A stretch of DNA of 64,000 nucleotides from Brevibacillus composti (GCF_016406105.1 NZ_CP066308.1:1833501-1897500); one strand, 5' to 3'. Shown: positions 9,858-18,066, numbered from the stretch's first letter. The notes: generated by a model not told the origin, from the letters alone. Program-made: numbers and translations.

Positions 9858-10889
9858 TCAGCGGCCCCTGATCTCCTGACGCATGAACAGCACGTAGGAG
9901 AGGCCGAAGCAGACGGCAGTGGCCGCGAGCAGCCCGGTCATCTGCGGCCAGACGAGCAGCAGGCTTTGGCCGAACGGCAGCGGACTTGGGATCGCTCCGT
10001 ACACCTGTTCCATCGTGAGCGGGCCGAGGCTGCGCACCGAGGGCGTGAGCATGGTCGTCGTCGCCTCGCTGTACAGCTGGCTTGGCGACAGACGCGACAG
10101 GTTTTGCACGAAGTGCTGATGGGACAGCAGTTTCTCCGGCGTCGCCTGGGCGGGCATCGTCGAGCTGGCGACGAGATTGACCAGCATCGGGAAAAACACG
10201 CTGAAGAACAGCCAAACTGCGATGCTGGCGAGAGCCGAGGTGGCCGCCTGGCGGAAACGGGTGGAGAACAGCACGCTCACACTGAGCCAAAAGGCAATAT
10301 ACAGCACGCTCAGCGCGAGGAAAAAGACCATCCGCGCAAACTCCTCGGGCGTCGGCGGGATGCCGATGGAGATGAGTCCCATGCCCATGACGAGAAAGCC
10401 CAGGGCAAATAAGAGGATCGTAATCACGATCAGGGAGGCGGTAAATTTGGCGTTGATCACCGTATCGCGATGCAGCGGCTGGGACAGCAGTCGGTTCAGC
10501 GTGCCTTTTGACCGCTCCGAACTGATCGCATCAAAGCCCATGCCGATCCCGAGCAGCGGGCCGAGAAAGCCCACAAAGGTGATAAAGGGCGGGAGAGAGC
10601 CATCGGATACGGTAAACAGCTTCAAGAAGAGAAAGGACTCGCTGCCTCCTTGGGATGTAACCGCATCGCGAATCGTCGTCATCGCCGTATAAAGCGAGCC
10701 GATGCAGGTCAGTGCCAGAAGGCCGACGAGAATGACAAAACGCCAGCTGCGCAGATGGTCGGCCATCTCTTTTTGGACCAATACCCAAAACGGGCTGAGT
10801 ACGTCTACCCGGGGGGTGGTCATCATATCCGCTTTCGCCGCCGGCTGGCTGCTCGATTCGGTACGCGGCTGGAGGATTCGTTCAAGCAT
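9858..10889 (-). CDS. ABC-2 type transporter permease
   Basis: This is a membrane subunit of an ABC exporter of the ABC-2/NosY type. The 343-residue protein has an N-terminal cytoplasmic part ending in FWVLVQKEMADHLRSWR, which resembles the start of the ABC2_membrane_2 family. Six or so hydrophobic helices follow, with a conserved ISSERSKGTLNRLLSQP segment after the second helix. The minus-strand ATG at 10889 is preferred over 10928 because AAGGGGG lies just upstream. It then overlaps the end of the ATPase gene by eight bases. The substrate is not evident from sequence. It forms one operon with the ATPase and the NEW3 protein. Confidence 0.85.
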   Translation of the reverse strand: MLERILQPRTESSSQPAAKADMMTTPRVDVLSPFWVLVQKEMADHLRSWRFVILVGLLALTCIGSLYTAMTTIRDAVTSQGGSESFLFLKLFTVSDGSLPPFITFVGFLGPLLGIGMGFDAISSERSKGTLNRLLSQPLHRDTVINAKFTASLIVITILLFALGFLVMGMGLISIGIPPTPEEFARMVFFLALSVLYIAFWLSVSVLFSTRFRQAATSALASIAVWLFFSVFFPMLVNLVASSTMPAQATPEKLLSHQHFVQNLSRLSPSQLYSEATTTMLTPSVRSLGPLTMEQVYGAIPSPLPFGQSLLLVWPQMTGLLAATAVCFGLSYVLFMRQEIRGR

Positions 10890-11829
10890 GCTTCTGCCCC
10901 CCTTCGAAGTAGCGGTGGTAGATTTCATCCAGACCGTATGTTTTGGTGCTCAAGCGGTGCAGACTCGCGCCGGATTCCACGACAAGCCGGGCGATGTCCG
11001 CGGCCGCATTGCTTCGGCAGGTCATGACCAACTCGCCGCTGTGGGCGCGTTCCACATGGGTGACGGCGTCCAGAGAGCCGACCTTCTCCAGCAGCTGATC
11101 GCTTGCCGGAAAGACGTCGGCCTCAATCACCACAGGTTCATCCGCGAACAGCTTGGCGGAGAGCTCGGACATGGTGCCCACGGCCAACAGGCTGCCTGCC
11201 ACAAACAGGCCGACGCGGTCGCAGATCTGCTGCACCTGGTGCAGATGGTGGGAAGAGAGAAGCACGGTGATTCCCTGTTCCCGGCTTAATCGCTGAATCA
11301 GCAGCAGGAACTCCCGCACCCCCTCAGGGTCCAGCCCCAGTGTCGGCTCGTCGAGGATGATCACCTCCGGTTCTTTCATCAGCACATCGGCCAGCCCCAG
11401 ACGCTGCCTCATCCCGCGGGAATAGGTGCCCGCGCGCTTGTGGGCGTGCTGCTCCATGCCCACCTGGCTGAGCAGATGCTCCGCCCGCTCCCGCGCTTTC
11501 TCGGCGGGAAGACCGTTCAAGCGGGCGGTAAAGAGCAGGTTTTCCATGCCAGTCCGATCGTCGTAGAACCCGACATCATCCGGCAGATAGCCCACTTTCC
11601 GCTTGACCTGGAGCGGCTCGGTGCGCGGATCGTGCCCGCAGACGCGGATGCTGCCGCCGGTCGGCTCCGTCAAGCCGAGCATCATCAGGATCGTCGTCGA
11701 TTTTCCCGCTCCGTTGGGGCCCAGCAAACCGAAAATCTCACCGCGGCGGATCGAGAGGGAGAGCCGGTCGACCGCTTTGAAAGAGCCATACTCTTTGGAC
11801 ACATCCGCAAGGACGATGGTCTCCTCCAT
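10882..11829 (-). CDS. ABC transporter ATP-binding protein
   Basis: This is the ATPase subunit of the exporter. It has Walker A GPNGAGKST (about residues 38-46), a Q-loop region, the signature YSRGMRQRLGLA, Walker B VIILDEPTLGLDP and the H-loop SSHHLHQV. The domain after about residue 220 is the usual C-terminal extension of the CcmA/NatA-type family. It starts three bases after the stop of the NEW3-domain gene and overlaps the permease start, so the three proteins are probably made together. The class handles peptides, lipids, drugs or sodium; none can be chosen here. Confidence 0.88.
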   Translation of the reverse strand: MEETIVLADVSKEYGSFKAVDRLSLSIRRGEIFGLLGPNGAGKSTTILMMLGLTEPTGGSIRVCGHDPRTEPLQVKRKVGYLPDDVGFYDDRTGMENLLFTARLNGLPAEKARERAEHLLSQVGMEQHAHKRAGTYSRGMRQRLGLADVLMKEPEVIILDEPTLGLDPEGVREFLLLIQRLSREQGITVLLSSHHLHQVQQICDRVGLFVAGSLLAVGTMSELSAKLFADEPVVIEADVFPASDQLLEKVGSLDAVTHVERAHSGELVMTCRSNAAADIARLVVESGASLHRLSTKTYGLDEIYHRYFEGGQKHA

Positions 11830-11832
11830 CGC

Positions 11833-12987
11833 TTACCGCCTCCCGTAGGTGCGGAACAGATACGCCACACCACCTGCTACGGCGACGATGACCAAGACCC
11901 CGAGCCAGCCCCAGAGCAGCGAGGTTTTCACCGCGACACGAAACTGGGCGTCATCGGAAGCCTCCGGCGAATTGACGCTGACGTCGACGACGTAGTCGCC
12001 CGCAATCGCTTTGCTGTCAGCCTTGATCGTGGCTGTCACCTCAGCAGATTGTCCTGCTGCCAGCTTGTCGATTTGCTTGGGTTCAAAAGTAACTTCCCAT
12101 TTGGCGGGCGTATTGGCGCGCAGTTCGAGACCCCGCAGGTCGGCGGAGCCGGTATTGGAGACCTTGAGCTGCAGCTTCCTGGAGTCGCCTGCGGTGACAT
12201 CGGTACTGAGCAGACCGCTTGGCGTGCTGACCTCTACATCGTAGGAGCCCGTGATCACGGCTTCGAATTCCAATTGGGCGGAGGTGGACGAGGTGGCTGC
12301 CTTCACCGGAATCTTGTAGGCGCCTGCCTGCGCATTTTCGGGCGGACGGACCTCGATGTCGATATCTTTGGAGCCGTTGGCATCGACCTGGACGGATGTC
12401 ACGCTTTTTCCTTCTGATTTAAACTGGACGTCCCAGCCTTGGGGAGCCTGTGCGGTCAAAGCGTACAGCTGTTTGTCCGCCGTCCGGTTGCGCAGGCTGG
12501 CATTGTAGGCAAACTGCGAGTCCGCATGTCCTTCCATATTGGTCTGCTCGCTGGTCAGCTCTGTTTTAAACGTCCCCTGCTGGGACACGTTGACCGTGAG
12601 CGGCAGCTGGGTTTTCCCCGGCGCTTGCAACCGCAGGTGGTATACCCCTTTGTTGGCATCCAGCGGCACGTCGACCTGGAGCGTCAGAGAGCGAGACTCT
12701 TTGGGCTTGACGGCGATCGTCTGCACGCTCCATCCATCTGCGGTCAGCTCCGCTTCCCATTTGGGCGGCAAATTCTCCAGCTTCAGGTCGGTGCTCTCGA
12801 TCGCGGCGCCGTTGTTGATCACATCGACGGTATACTGGATCGATTCACCCGGCGTTACGGTAATGGCGGGATATGGCGTATACAGGTCCAGAGTGCCAGC
12901 CGCCTTGGCCGCAGACGGGCCGTTCATCGTCAGACTGAGGGCAAGCGCTGCTCCGAGGAGGGCTTGCCGTTTCCACATGAGCTTCAT
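11833..12987 (-). CDS. Exported NEW3-domain protein with C-terminal membrane anchor
   Basis: The 384-residue protein has a signal peptide (residues 1-30, cleavage likely after AKA), three repeated beta-sandwich segments and a C-terminal transmembrane helix (about 356-378) followed by a short basic tail. Each segment has the pattern of NEW3/CARDB-like repeats (stretches such as NLPPKWEAEL, APQGWDVQF and TPAKWEVTFEP). Such proteins are often encoded beside ABC-2 exporters. AAGGGGG seven bases before the ATG fixes the start. The gene heads the minus-strand operon and is divergent from the sigma factor gene. It may be an extracellular accessory subunit of the exporter; this is inference from context. 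Confidence 0.8.
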   Translation of the reverse strand: MKLMWKRQALLGAALALSLTMNGPSAAKAAGTLDLYTPYPAITVTPGESIQYTVDVINNGAAIESTDLKLENLPPKWEAELTADGWSVQTIAVKPKESRSLTLQVDVPLDANKGVYHLRLQAPGKTQLPLTVNVSQQGTFKTELTSEQTNMEGHADSQFAYNASLRNRTADKQLYALTAQAPQGWDVQFKSEGKSVTSVQVDANGSKDIDIEVRPPENAQAGAYKIPVKAATSSTSAQLEFEAVITGSYDVEVSTPSGLLSTDVTAGDSRKLQLKVSNTGSADLRGLELRANTPAKWEVTFEPKQIDKLAAGQSAEVTATIKADSKAIAGDYVVDVSVNSPEASDDAQFRVAVKTSLLWGWLGVLVIVAVAGGVAYLFRTYGRR

Positions 12988-13060
12988 CCTGTTTCCCCCT
13001 TTTATTTTTGCTCATCTCTAGTACGGCGGAAGCCGGCGGTTTGGATGTGCGGCAAGTTGC

Positions 13061-13115
13061 GGAAAAGTGTTGGAAAGCTGGTGGAAAGCTTTTGGAAAGG
13101 TATTGGAAAGTCGGT
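13061..13115. repeat. Five 11-bp tandem units beginning GGAAAG
   Basis: GGAAA(A/G) recurs at exactly 13061, 13072, 13083, 13094 and 13105. The units are one DNA helical turn apart, and the last five bases of each are variable (GTGTT, CTGGT, CTTTT, GTATT, TCGGT after GGAAAA/GGAAAG). The tract lies in the divergent intergenic region between the NEW3 operon and the sigma factor gene. Phased sites of this kind could bind a regulator cooperatively. Confidence 0.7.
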
Positions 13116-13190
13116 CCGACGCATTGTAGACCCCCTGCCGATTTGCTACACAAATAGTAGAGAGGAAGATACGTGCAAGGGGGAGTCATC

Positions 13191-13763
13191 GTGTCGGCAA
13201 AGATAGAGGATGATCACTTGCTGCGGGAGATCGGGCGGGGCTCGCGGGCAGCCTTTGAGCGGTTCTATGAAAAATACGCAACCTTTGTATACCGAACCGC
13301 CCTGCGGATCATGCATGACCCCGCTGAGGCGGAGGATCTGTGTCACGATGTTTTTCTGGAGGTGTACCGGACGGCGGATCAGTATAAGGAAGAGCGGGGA
13401 AGCGTAGAGGCCTGGCTCGCGGTAAAGACCCGTTCGCGCTGCATCGACCGGCTGCGGAAGACCAAAATCAAGGCCAAATACGCCAAAAACCTGCCGCCTG
13501 CGAAAGAGATGGCAACCGTCGAGGAGACGATCTTGACCAAGCTGGAGCGGGATCTGGTCCGAGATGTGCTCGGCGGCATCCCGGAGGCGCAGCGTCAGGC
13601 CGTGTACGGCTTCTACTTTCAGGCCAAAACCCATCGCGAATTGGCCCAGGCCATGAACCGGCCGCTGGGGACGGTGAAATCTCTCGTTCGCTACGGGCTG
13701 CATAATCTGCGCAAGCAGCTGGTGCAGAACGGATGGGCTGGAAAGGAGGGGAGGGAGAAGTGA
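13191..13763 (+). CDS. ECF-family RNA polymerase sigma factor
   Basis: This 190-residue protein has the two-domain layout of group 4 sigma factors. Region 2 spans about residues 10-75 (AFERFYEKYATFVYRTALRI and the AEDLCHDVFLEVYR helix). Region 4 spans about 125-180 and ends in the TVKSLVRYGLHNLRKQL recognition helix. The GTG at 13191 follows AAGGGGGAG; a GTG at 13173 with GAGAGGA upstream is an alternative that adds six residues. The stop overlaps the GTG of the next gene, a zinc anti-sigma factor, which is the standard arrangement. The target promoters probably include the divergent exporter operon and its own promoter, but that is inference. Confidence 0.88.
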   Translation: MSAKIEDDHLLREIGRGSRAAFERFYEKYATFVYRTALRIMHDPAEAEDLCHDVFLEVYRTADQYKEERGSVEAWLAVKTRSRCIDRLRKTKIKAKYAKNLPPAKEMATVEETILTKLERDLVRDVLGGIPEAQRQAVYGFYFQAKTHRELAQAMNRPLGTVKSLVRYGLHNLRKQLVQNGWAGKEGREK

Positions 13764-14446
13764 TCGGGCGCTGCGAGCTTGTCGTGGAAGAAGAAGTGAT
13801 CGATCTGGTGCGCGGCGGTCTGGAAGCGGGGCGCAAACGGGAAGTGCTGGAGCATCTCGGCAGTTGCCCCGCCTGCGCAGAGTTGCATCGGGAATGGGCG
13901 CATATTTTGGAAGGCCCCCTGCCCGAACAGATGGAGTCCATGGCGATCGAACGGGCGGGCAGGCGTTTGCGGCGGTCCCTCGATCGGATGGAGCGGGGAG
14001 GTTTGCGCCGGCGGACAGTTCGGGCCGCGGCCGTTTTGCTGTCGGCTGCGGCCAGTCTGTGGCTTTCCCTGCTGCTCCTGGAACCGGCCGGAGGGGACAG
14101 CGGTTTTTCAGAGCGACAGGAGACGGCGGTTGTCTATCGGCTGGAGGGGGAGAGCATGCTCCGGTATCTTACGTATCACCAGCTCGACAGCGCTTCGGAG
14201 CCCTCACTCTATCGAAAGACGGCTGCAGACATGGCAGAAATGAGCGGGGAGATCCGGGTGTATCGCGCCCCTTTCTATGAAAAGCGGATCTACGCGGGCG
14301 AGAGCGGCACGCTGATCGAGATAGACGTCGAGATCTGCTTCGTCATCGATGACTGCTCTTCCCCGTCTGGTATGATACAATGGAAGGAACGGATGGTTTG
14401 CAAGGCAGCATGTTCGTGTGTGTACGTCCGAAAAACTTGTCAATAA
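13760..14446 (+). CDS. Zinc-type membrane anti-sigma factor with a cysteine-rich tail
   Basis: The N-terminal 45 residues contain the ZAS signature HLGSCPAC (His-x3-Cys-x2-Cys), which in this family binds zinc and holds the sigma factor. One transmembrane helix follows at about residues 86-106, then an extracytoplasmic domain of about 120 residues with no clear match. The GTG at 13760 overlaps the sigma stop (GTGA) and follows GGAGGGGAGGG. Six cysteines crowd into the last 40 residues, which is odd for an extracytoplasmic domain. Either it is a redox-sensing tail or a late frameshift has replaced the original end. Nothing in the sequence identifies the signal sensed. Confidence 0.78.
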   Translation: MIGRCELVVEEEVIDLVRGGLEAGRKREVLEHLGSCPACAELHREWAHILEGPLPEQMESMAIERAGRRLRRSLDRMERGGLRRRTVRAAAVLLSAAASLWLSLLLLEPAGGDSGFSERQETAVVYRLEGESMLRYLTYHQLDSASEPSLYRKTAADMAEMSGEIRVYRAPFYEKRIYAGESGTLIEIDVEICFVIDDCSSPSGMIQWKERMVCKAACSCVYVRKTCQ

Positions 14447-14452
14447 AAAACC

Positions 14453-14481
14453 TTGACAGCACATGGAGAATTGGGTAGTAT
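14453..14481 (+). promoter_or_regulatory. SigA promoter for ylxM-ffh
   Basis: TTGACA (14453-14458) and TAGTAT (14476-14481) are separated by 17 bases, near-consensus for the housekeeping sigma factor. It lies just after the anti-sigma stop and about 70 bases before ylxM, so ylxM-ffh is transcribed independently of the inserted module. Confidence 0.85.
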
Positions 14482-14490
14482 AAGTATCGT

Positions 14491-14516
14491 GCTGTAAAGG
14501 AAAAGTTCTTTACAGC
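14491..14516. promoter_or_regulatory. Perfect 9-bp dyad at the predicted 5' end of the ylxM-ffh transcript
   Basis: GCTGTAAAG (14491-14499) and CTTTACAGC (14508-14516) form a perfect inverted repeat around an eight-base centre. It starts about nine bases after the -10 box. It could be an operator overlapping the start site, or a 5' stem-loop that protects the mRNA. No T run follows, so it is not a terminator. Confidence 0.6.
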
Positions 14517-14551
14517 AAGATTCGAGTACCTCTCAGCAAAGGGTTGGTTCC

Positions 14552-14890
14552 ATGCTCGAAAAAACCAATCAAGTCAATCTCTTGTTTGACTTCTACGCGC
14601 CGCTCCTCAAAGGCAAGCAGCGCGAATATCTGGAGCTGTACTATCTGGATGATTTGTCGCTGGGGGAAATCGCCGAGATGCACGAGGTCAGCAGACAGGC
14701 TGTGTATGACCACATCAAGCGGGCCGAAAAGCAGCTCTTCGAGTACGAAGACAAACTGCGGCTGTCCGCCCGTCATGAACAGCGCCAGGCTCTGCTCGCC
14801 CGCATGCAGAAAATTGCCGAAGGGCTCGCGGACGAGAAAGCGAGAGAAGATTTGACCACTTTGCTCCACCAACTGTCAGAGATGGATTAG
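14552..14890 (+). CDS. ylxM: SRP-associated helix-turn-helix protein YlxM
   Basis: This 112-residue, mostly helical protein of the UPF0122/YlxM family is encoded just before ffh. It contains a sigma-region-4-like helix-turn-helix ([20 protein letters not shown], about residues 36-55). Family members associate with the SRP pathway in Gram-positive bacteria, though the exact role is unsettled. AAAGGG precedes the start by about ten bases. It is separated from ffh by only ten bases and shares its promoter. Confidence 0.92.
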   Translation: MLEKTNQVNLLFDFYAPLLKGKQREYLELYYLDDLSLGEIAEMHEVSRQAVYDHIKRAEKQLFEYEDKLRLSARHEQRQALLARMQKIAEGLADEKAREDLTTLLHQLSEMD

Positions 14891-14900
14891 GAGGGCTCGT

Positions 14901-16310
14901 ATGGCGTTTGAAAGCTTAGCCAGCCGGCTGCAAAGCGCATTTGACAAATTGCGCGGCAGAGGCAAGATCGACGAAACCATTGTCAATGAGGCGATGCGCG
15001 AAGTTCGTTTGGCCCTGCTGGAAGCTGACGTCAATTTTAAAGTCGTAAAAGATTTCGTCGCTCGCGTCAAAGAGCGGGCGGTCGGGCAGGAAGTGCTGAA
15101 AAGCCTGACGCCTGGCCAGATGGTCATCAAGATCGTGAACGAAGAGCTGATCGAGCTCATGGGCGGAAACGTCGCCCAGCTGACCGCCTCCCATCGGCCG
15201 CCGACGGTCGTAATGATGGCGGGGCTGCAGGGTGCCGGTAAGACGACCACGACCGGGAAGCTGGCCAAGTATTTGCAAAAGCAAAATCGCAAACCGCTGT
15301 TGGTAGCAGCCGACATCTATCGTCCGGCCGCGATCAAGCAGCTGCAGGTTTTGGGCGAACAATTGAATGTCCCGGTATTCTCGCTGGGAGATCAGGTAAG
15401 CCCGGTAGAGATCGCGAGACAAGCGATCCAGTATGCTAAAGAAAATCATCTCGACTATGTGCTGATCGACACGGCGGGCCGTCTGCATATTGACGAAGCG
15501 CTGATGGAAGAGCTGCAGCAGGTGCGGGATGTGGCCAAGCCGGATGAAATCCTGCTGGTCGTCGATGCGATGACGGGACAAGACGCCGTCAACGTAGCGG
15601 AGAGCTTCAACAGTCAGCTGGAGCTGACGGGTGTAGTCCTGACCAAGCTGGACGGCGACACCCGAGGCGGTGCGGCCTTGTCCGTAAAAGCCGTGACCGG
15701 CAAGCCGATCAAATTCGCGGCGATGGGCGAGAAGCTGGACGCACTGGAGCCTTTCCACCCCGATCGCATGGCCTCCCGGATTCTCGGGATGGGCGATGTG
15801 CTCAGCCTGATCGAAAAAGCGCAGGAAGCTGTCGACGAAGAGAAGGCGCGGGAAATGGAACGGCAGATGCGTCAAGGGGAGTTTACCTTTGACATGTTCC
15901 TGGATGCGATGCAGCAGATGCGCAATCTGGGGCCGTTTGAGGACATTCTCGGCATGATGCCCGGCATGAACAAGATGAAAGGCGCTGTCAAAGTCGATGA
16001 AAAGCAGATTGCCCGTGTCGAGGCGATCGCCAAATCGATGACCAAGGCAGAGCGGGCCAACCCCGATTTGCTCAACGCCAGCAGACGCAAACGCATCGCG
16101 GCGGGCAGCGGCACCTCGATTCAGGAAGTGAACCGTTTCATCAAGCAGTTTGAAGAAATGAAAAAGATGATGAAGCAGTTTACGGGTGTGGCCGACAAGA
16201 TGAAGAAGAAAGCCAAGAAGAAAGGCGGCTTTGGCCTGCCCTTCCTCGGCAAAGGCGGCAACCAGGGAGGAACCAACTTCCCGTTCAATTTCAAACCGCC
16301 CTTTAAATAA
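14901..16310 (+). CDS. ffh: Signal recognition particle GTPase Ffh
   Basis: Ffh binds SRP RNA and signal sequences on the ribosome and docks with FtsY. The NG domain has GLQGAGKTTTTGK (about residues 107-120), DIYRPAAIKQL, DTAGRLHID and TKLDGDTRGG. The M domain (about 295-435) is methionine rich, with MRNLGPFEDILGMMPGMNK and the RNA-binding SRRKRIAAGSGTS helix. At 469 residues it is some 20 longer than B. subtilis Ffh because of a Gly/Asn/Phe-rich tail. GGAGG precedes the ATG. It is co-transcribed with ylxM. Confidence 0.97.
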   Translation: MAFESLASRLQSAFDKLRGRGKIDETIVNEAMREVRLALLEADVNFKVVKDFVARVKERAVGQEVLKSLTPGQMVIKIVNEELIELMGGNVAQLTASHRPPTVVMMAGLQGAGKTTTTGKLAKYLQKQNRKPLLVAADIYRPAAIKQLQVLGEQLNVPVFSLGDQVSPVEIARQAIQYAKENHLDYVLIDTAGRLHIDEALMEELQQVRDVAKPDEILLVVDAMTGQDAVNVAESFNSQLELTGVVLTKLDGDTRGGAALSVKAVTGKPIKFAAMGEKLDALEPFHPDRMASRILGMGDVLSLIEKAQEAVDEEKAREMERQMRQGEFTFDMFLDAMQQMRNLGPFEDILGMMPGMNKMKGAVKVDEKQIARVEAIAKSMTKAERANPDLLNASRRKRIAAGSGTSIQEVNRFIKQFEEMKKMMKQFTGVADKMKKKAKKKGGFGLPFLGKGGNQGGTNFPFNFKPPFK

Positions 16311-16414
16311 GGATGATCTCTTCGCATCTCGCTATGGCGAAGTGCGATGGTTCAGATAAAGCATTGCCAACGTGATTTTCAAAACCGCGTTGATTTCTAT
16401 AGGAGGTGAACAAC

Positions 16415-16687
16415 ATGGCAGTAAAAATCCGTCTGAAGCGTATGGGTTCCAAGAAAGCTCCGTTCTACCGTGTAGTCGTTGCTGACTCCCGTTCTCCGCG
16501 TGATGGCCGTTTCATCGAGGAAATCGGTTACTACAACCCGGTTGCTCAACCGGCTGTTGTTAACATTGACACTGAGAAAGCGGTACAATGGATCCTGAAT
16601 GGTGCAGCTCCAACCGACACCGTTCGCAACCTGCTCTCCAAAGCAGGCGTTCTGGCAAAAGTACACGAAACGAAATACGGCAAGTAA
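16415..16687 (+). CDS. rpsP: 30S ribosomal protein S16
   Basis: S16 is a small-subunit assembly protein. The 90-residue product begins [18 protein letters not shown] and contains the [18 protein letters not shown] motif typical of the family. The ATG at 16415 is six bases after a perfect AGGAGGTG site. An in-frame GTG nine bases earlier would overlap that site and is rejected. It begins the rpsP-khpA-ylqD-rimM-trmD group. The 104-base leader after ffh has an imperfect CTTCGC/GCGAAG stem but no convincing promoter. Confidence 0.97.
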   Translation: MAVKIRLKRMGSKKAPFYRVVVADSRSPRDGRFIEEIGYYNPVAQPAVVNIDTEKAVQWILNGAAPTDTVRNLLSKAGVLAKVHETKYGK

Positions 16688-16710
16688 GCCGATCATCTGG
16701 AGGTCCGATG

Positions 16711-16938
16711 ATGAAAGCACTGGTCGAAACGATCGCAAAGGCTCTCGTCGATCATCCGAATGAAGTTCGTGTGAATGCTGTGGACAAAGAGCGCATACTC
16801 GTCTATGAATTGTCGGTGCACCCCGAGGATATGGGGAAAATCATCGGCAAGCAGGGGCGAATCGCGAAAGCGCTGCGCAATGTCGTGATCGCCGCGTCCG
16901 TGCAGACGGACAAGCGCGTCACGGTTGAGATTGTCTAG
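16711..16938 (+). CDS. khpA: KH-domain RNA-binding protein KhpA (YlqC)
   Basis: This 75-residue single KH domain binds RNA, and in other Firmicutes it pairs with KhpB to affect cell elongation and division. The GKIIGKQGRIAKALR segment carries the GxxG loop (GKQG). The ATG at 16711 is seven bases after GGAGG; the ATG one codon earlier is too close. It lies 23 bases after rpsP and is followed by a terminator, which may reduce read-through into ylqD. Confidence 0.93.
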   Translation: MKALVETIAKALVDHPNEVRVNAVDKERILVYELSVHPEDMGKIIGKQGRIAKALRNVVIAASVQTDKRVTVEIV

Positions 16939-16941
16939 GAA

Positions 16942-16969
16942 AGGCTGGGAGTTGTCCCAGTCTTTTTTC
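16942..16969 (+). terminator. Terminator after khpA
   Basis: AGGCTGGGA and TCCCAGTCT pair around GTTG, followed by TTTTTT. It lies at the khpA stop and would partly separate rpsP-khpA from the ylqD-rimM-trmD genes downstream. Confidence 0.75.
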
Positions 16970-17042
16970 TACGTTTTGCGAAAGACGAGGTTCGATGACG
17001 TCAGATGCACCGCCCAAGGGATACAGGACGGGAGGAAAGCGG

Positions 17043-17450
17043 ATGCTCACCATCTTGCGTACAGTCAAGGTTAAAATCATATTGACAGAAGCGTCCCGCG
17101 CGGCGATGAAAGAGCAGTACGAAAGGCAGCTTCGCGCGCAGCAGGATGAATGGGATCAGTGGGAGTTTCAGGCGAGGAAGCTGCTGGCGGATGCGCGAAA
17201 ACGGCAGGGGGACATGACCCAACAGGCCCAGCAAAAGATCGCGGAGGAAGAGCGGCGGCGTCAGGAGAAACTGGAGAATCTGCGCATGCAGCTGAGACTG
17301 CTGGAACAGCTCCCCGCCGGAGCAGAGATGGACTATATGACACTGCAGAGCCCGGTTCAGATCCAGGTAGGCGATGTGTGGGAAGAGAAAATGGCGGAAA
17401 CGGCAATCCTGTTAAAAGACGGGATCGTCCACGAGATTCGAGGCGGATGA
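17043..17450 (+). CDS. ylqD: YlqD family protein
   Basis: This 135-residue protein has a charged, helical central region (about residues 25-95) rich in Glu, Gln and Arg, predicted to form a coiled coil. A small C-terminal beta region (QSPVQIQVGDVWEEKM) follows. It matches the Firmicute YlqD family by position and sequence style; its biochemical role is unknown. The ATG at 17043 follows GGAGGAAAG, whereas the longer frame from 16995 lacks such a site. It sits between khpA and rimM, as in related bacteria. Confidence 0.82.
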   Translation: MLTILRTVKVKIILTEASRAAMKEQYERQLRAQQDEWDQWEFQARKLLADARKRQGDMTQQAQQKIAEEERRRQEKLENLRMQLRLLEQLPAGAEMDYMTLQSPVQIQVGDVWEEKMAETAILLKDGIVHEIRGG

Positions 17451-17532
17451 ACAAGCCTGAGCCGCAGGCCGTATGCGTGCCGCAATGCGGCAGGGCCTCG
17501 TCTGTTTGCGTCGACCGGAAAGGAGGAAAGAT

Positions 17533-18051
17533 ATGCAGGAAAAACGCTTTTACAATGTGGGCAAGCTGGTCAATACCCAGGGACTGCGCGGGGAAGTGAG
17601 AGTGATTTCGACCACCGATTTTCCCGACGAGCGGTTTCAAAAGGGGAGCGAGCTATACTTGTTTCATCCCTCTCTGCCGGAGCCGCTGCTGCTCAAGGTA
17701 GCGACCCGGCGCCAGCAAAAGGATTTTGAGATCCTCAGCTTTGAAGGCTACCCTTCGATCAATGACGTGGAGAAGTTCAAGGGCGGCGAGCTGAAAGTTC
17801 CGGAGGATGCTTTGCTGGAGCTGGAGGAGGATGAATTTTACATACATCAGCTGGTCGGCTGCACCGTGGTGACCGATACGGGCGAGGAGCTCGGCAAAAT
17901 CGTCGAGGTGCTGCAGCCGGGGGCCAATGACGTCTGGGTCGTCAAAGGAAAGCGCGGAGAGATCCTGTTGCCGTTTATCGACGACTGCATCAAAGAGGTG
18001 GATATCGCCGGCAAGCGCGTCGTCTGCCATCTGATGGAAGGCTTGCTGTAG
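17533..18051 (+). CDS. rimM: Ribosome maturation factor RimM
   Basis: RimM assists maturation of the 30S head domain and binds S19. The 172-residue protein has the N-terminal barrel (YNVGKLVNTQGLRGEVRVI) and a C-terminal PRC barrel (about 95-172: FYIHQLVGCTVVTDTGEELG, ILLPFIDDCIKEVD). The ATG at 17533 follows AAGGAGGAAAG. Earlier in-frame ATGs at 17473 and 17485 lack a site. trmD starts 15 bases later, the usual pairing. Confidence 0.95.
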   Translation: MQEKRFYNVGKLVNTQGLRGEVRVISTTDFPDERFQKGSELYLFHPSLPEPLLLKVATRRQQKDFEILSFEGYPSINDVEKFKGGELKVPEDALLELEEDEFYIHQLVGCTVVTDTGEELGKIVEVLQPGANDVWVVKGKRGEILLPFIDDCIKEVDIAGKRVVCHLMEGLL

Positions 18052-18066
18052 ATAGGAGGACATGGG

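Noticed and set aside
12439-13206. Plus-strand frame running from inside the NEW3 gene to the sigma start
   Set aside because: It is antisense to the NEW3 gene and then crosses the phased repeats; no ribosome binding site or domain.
16311-16414. Ribosomal-protein leader before rpsP
   Set aside because: Only an imperfect six-base stem is visible, and it does not match a known leader pattern that I can recognise.
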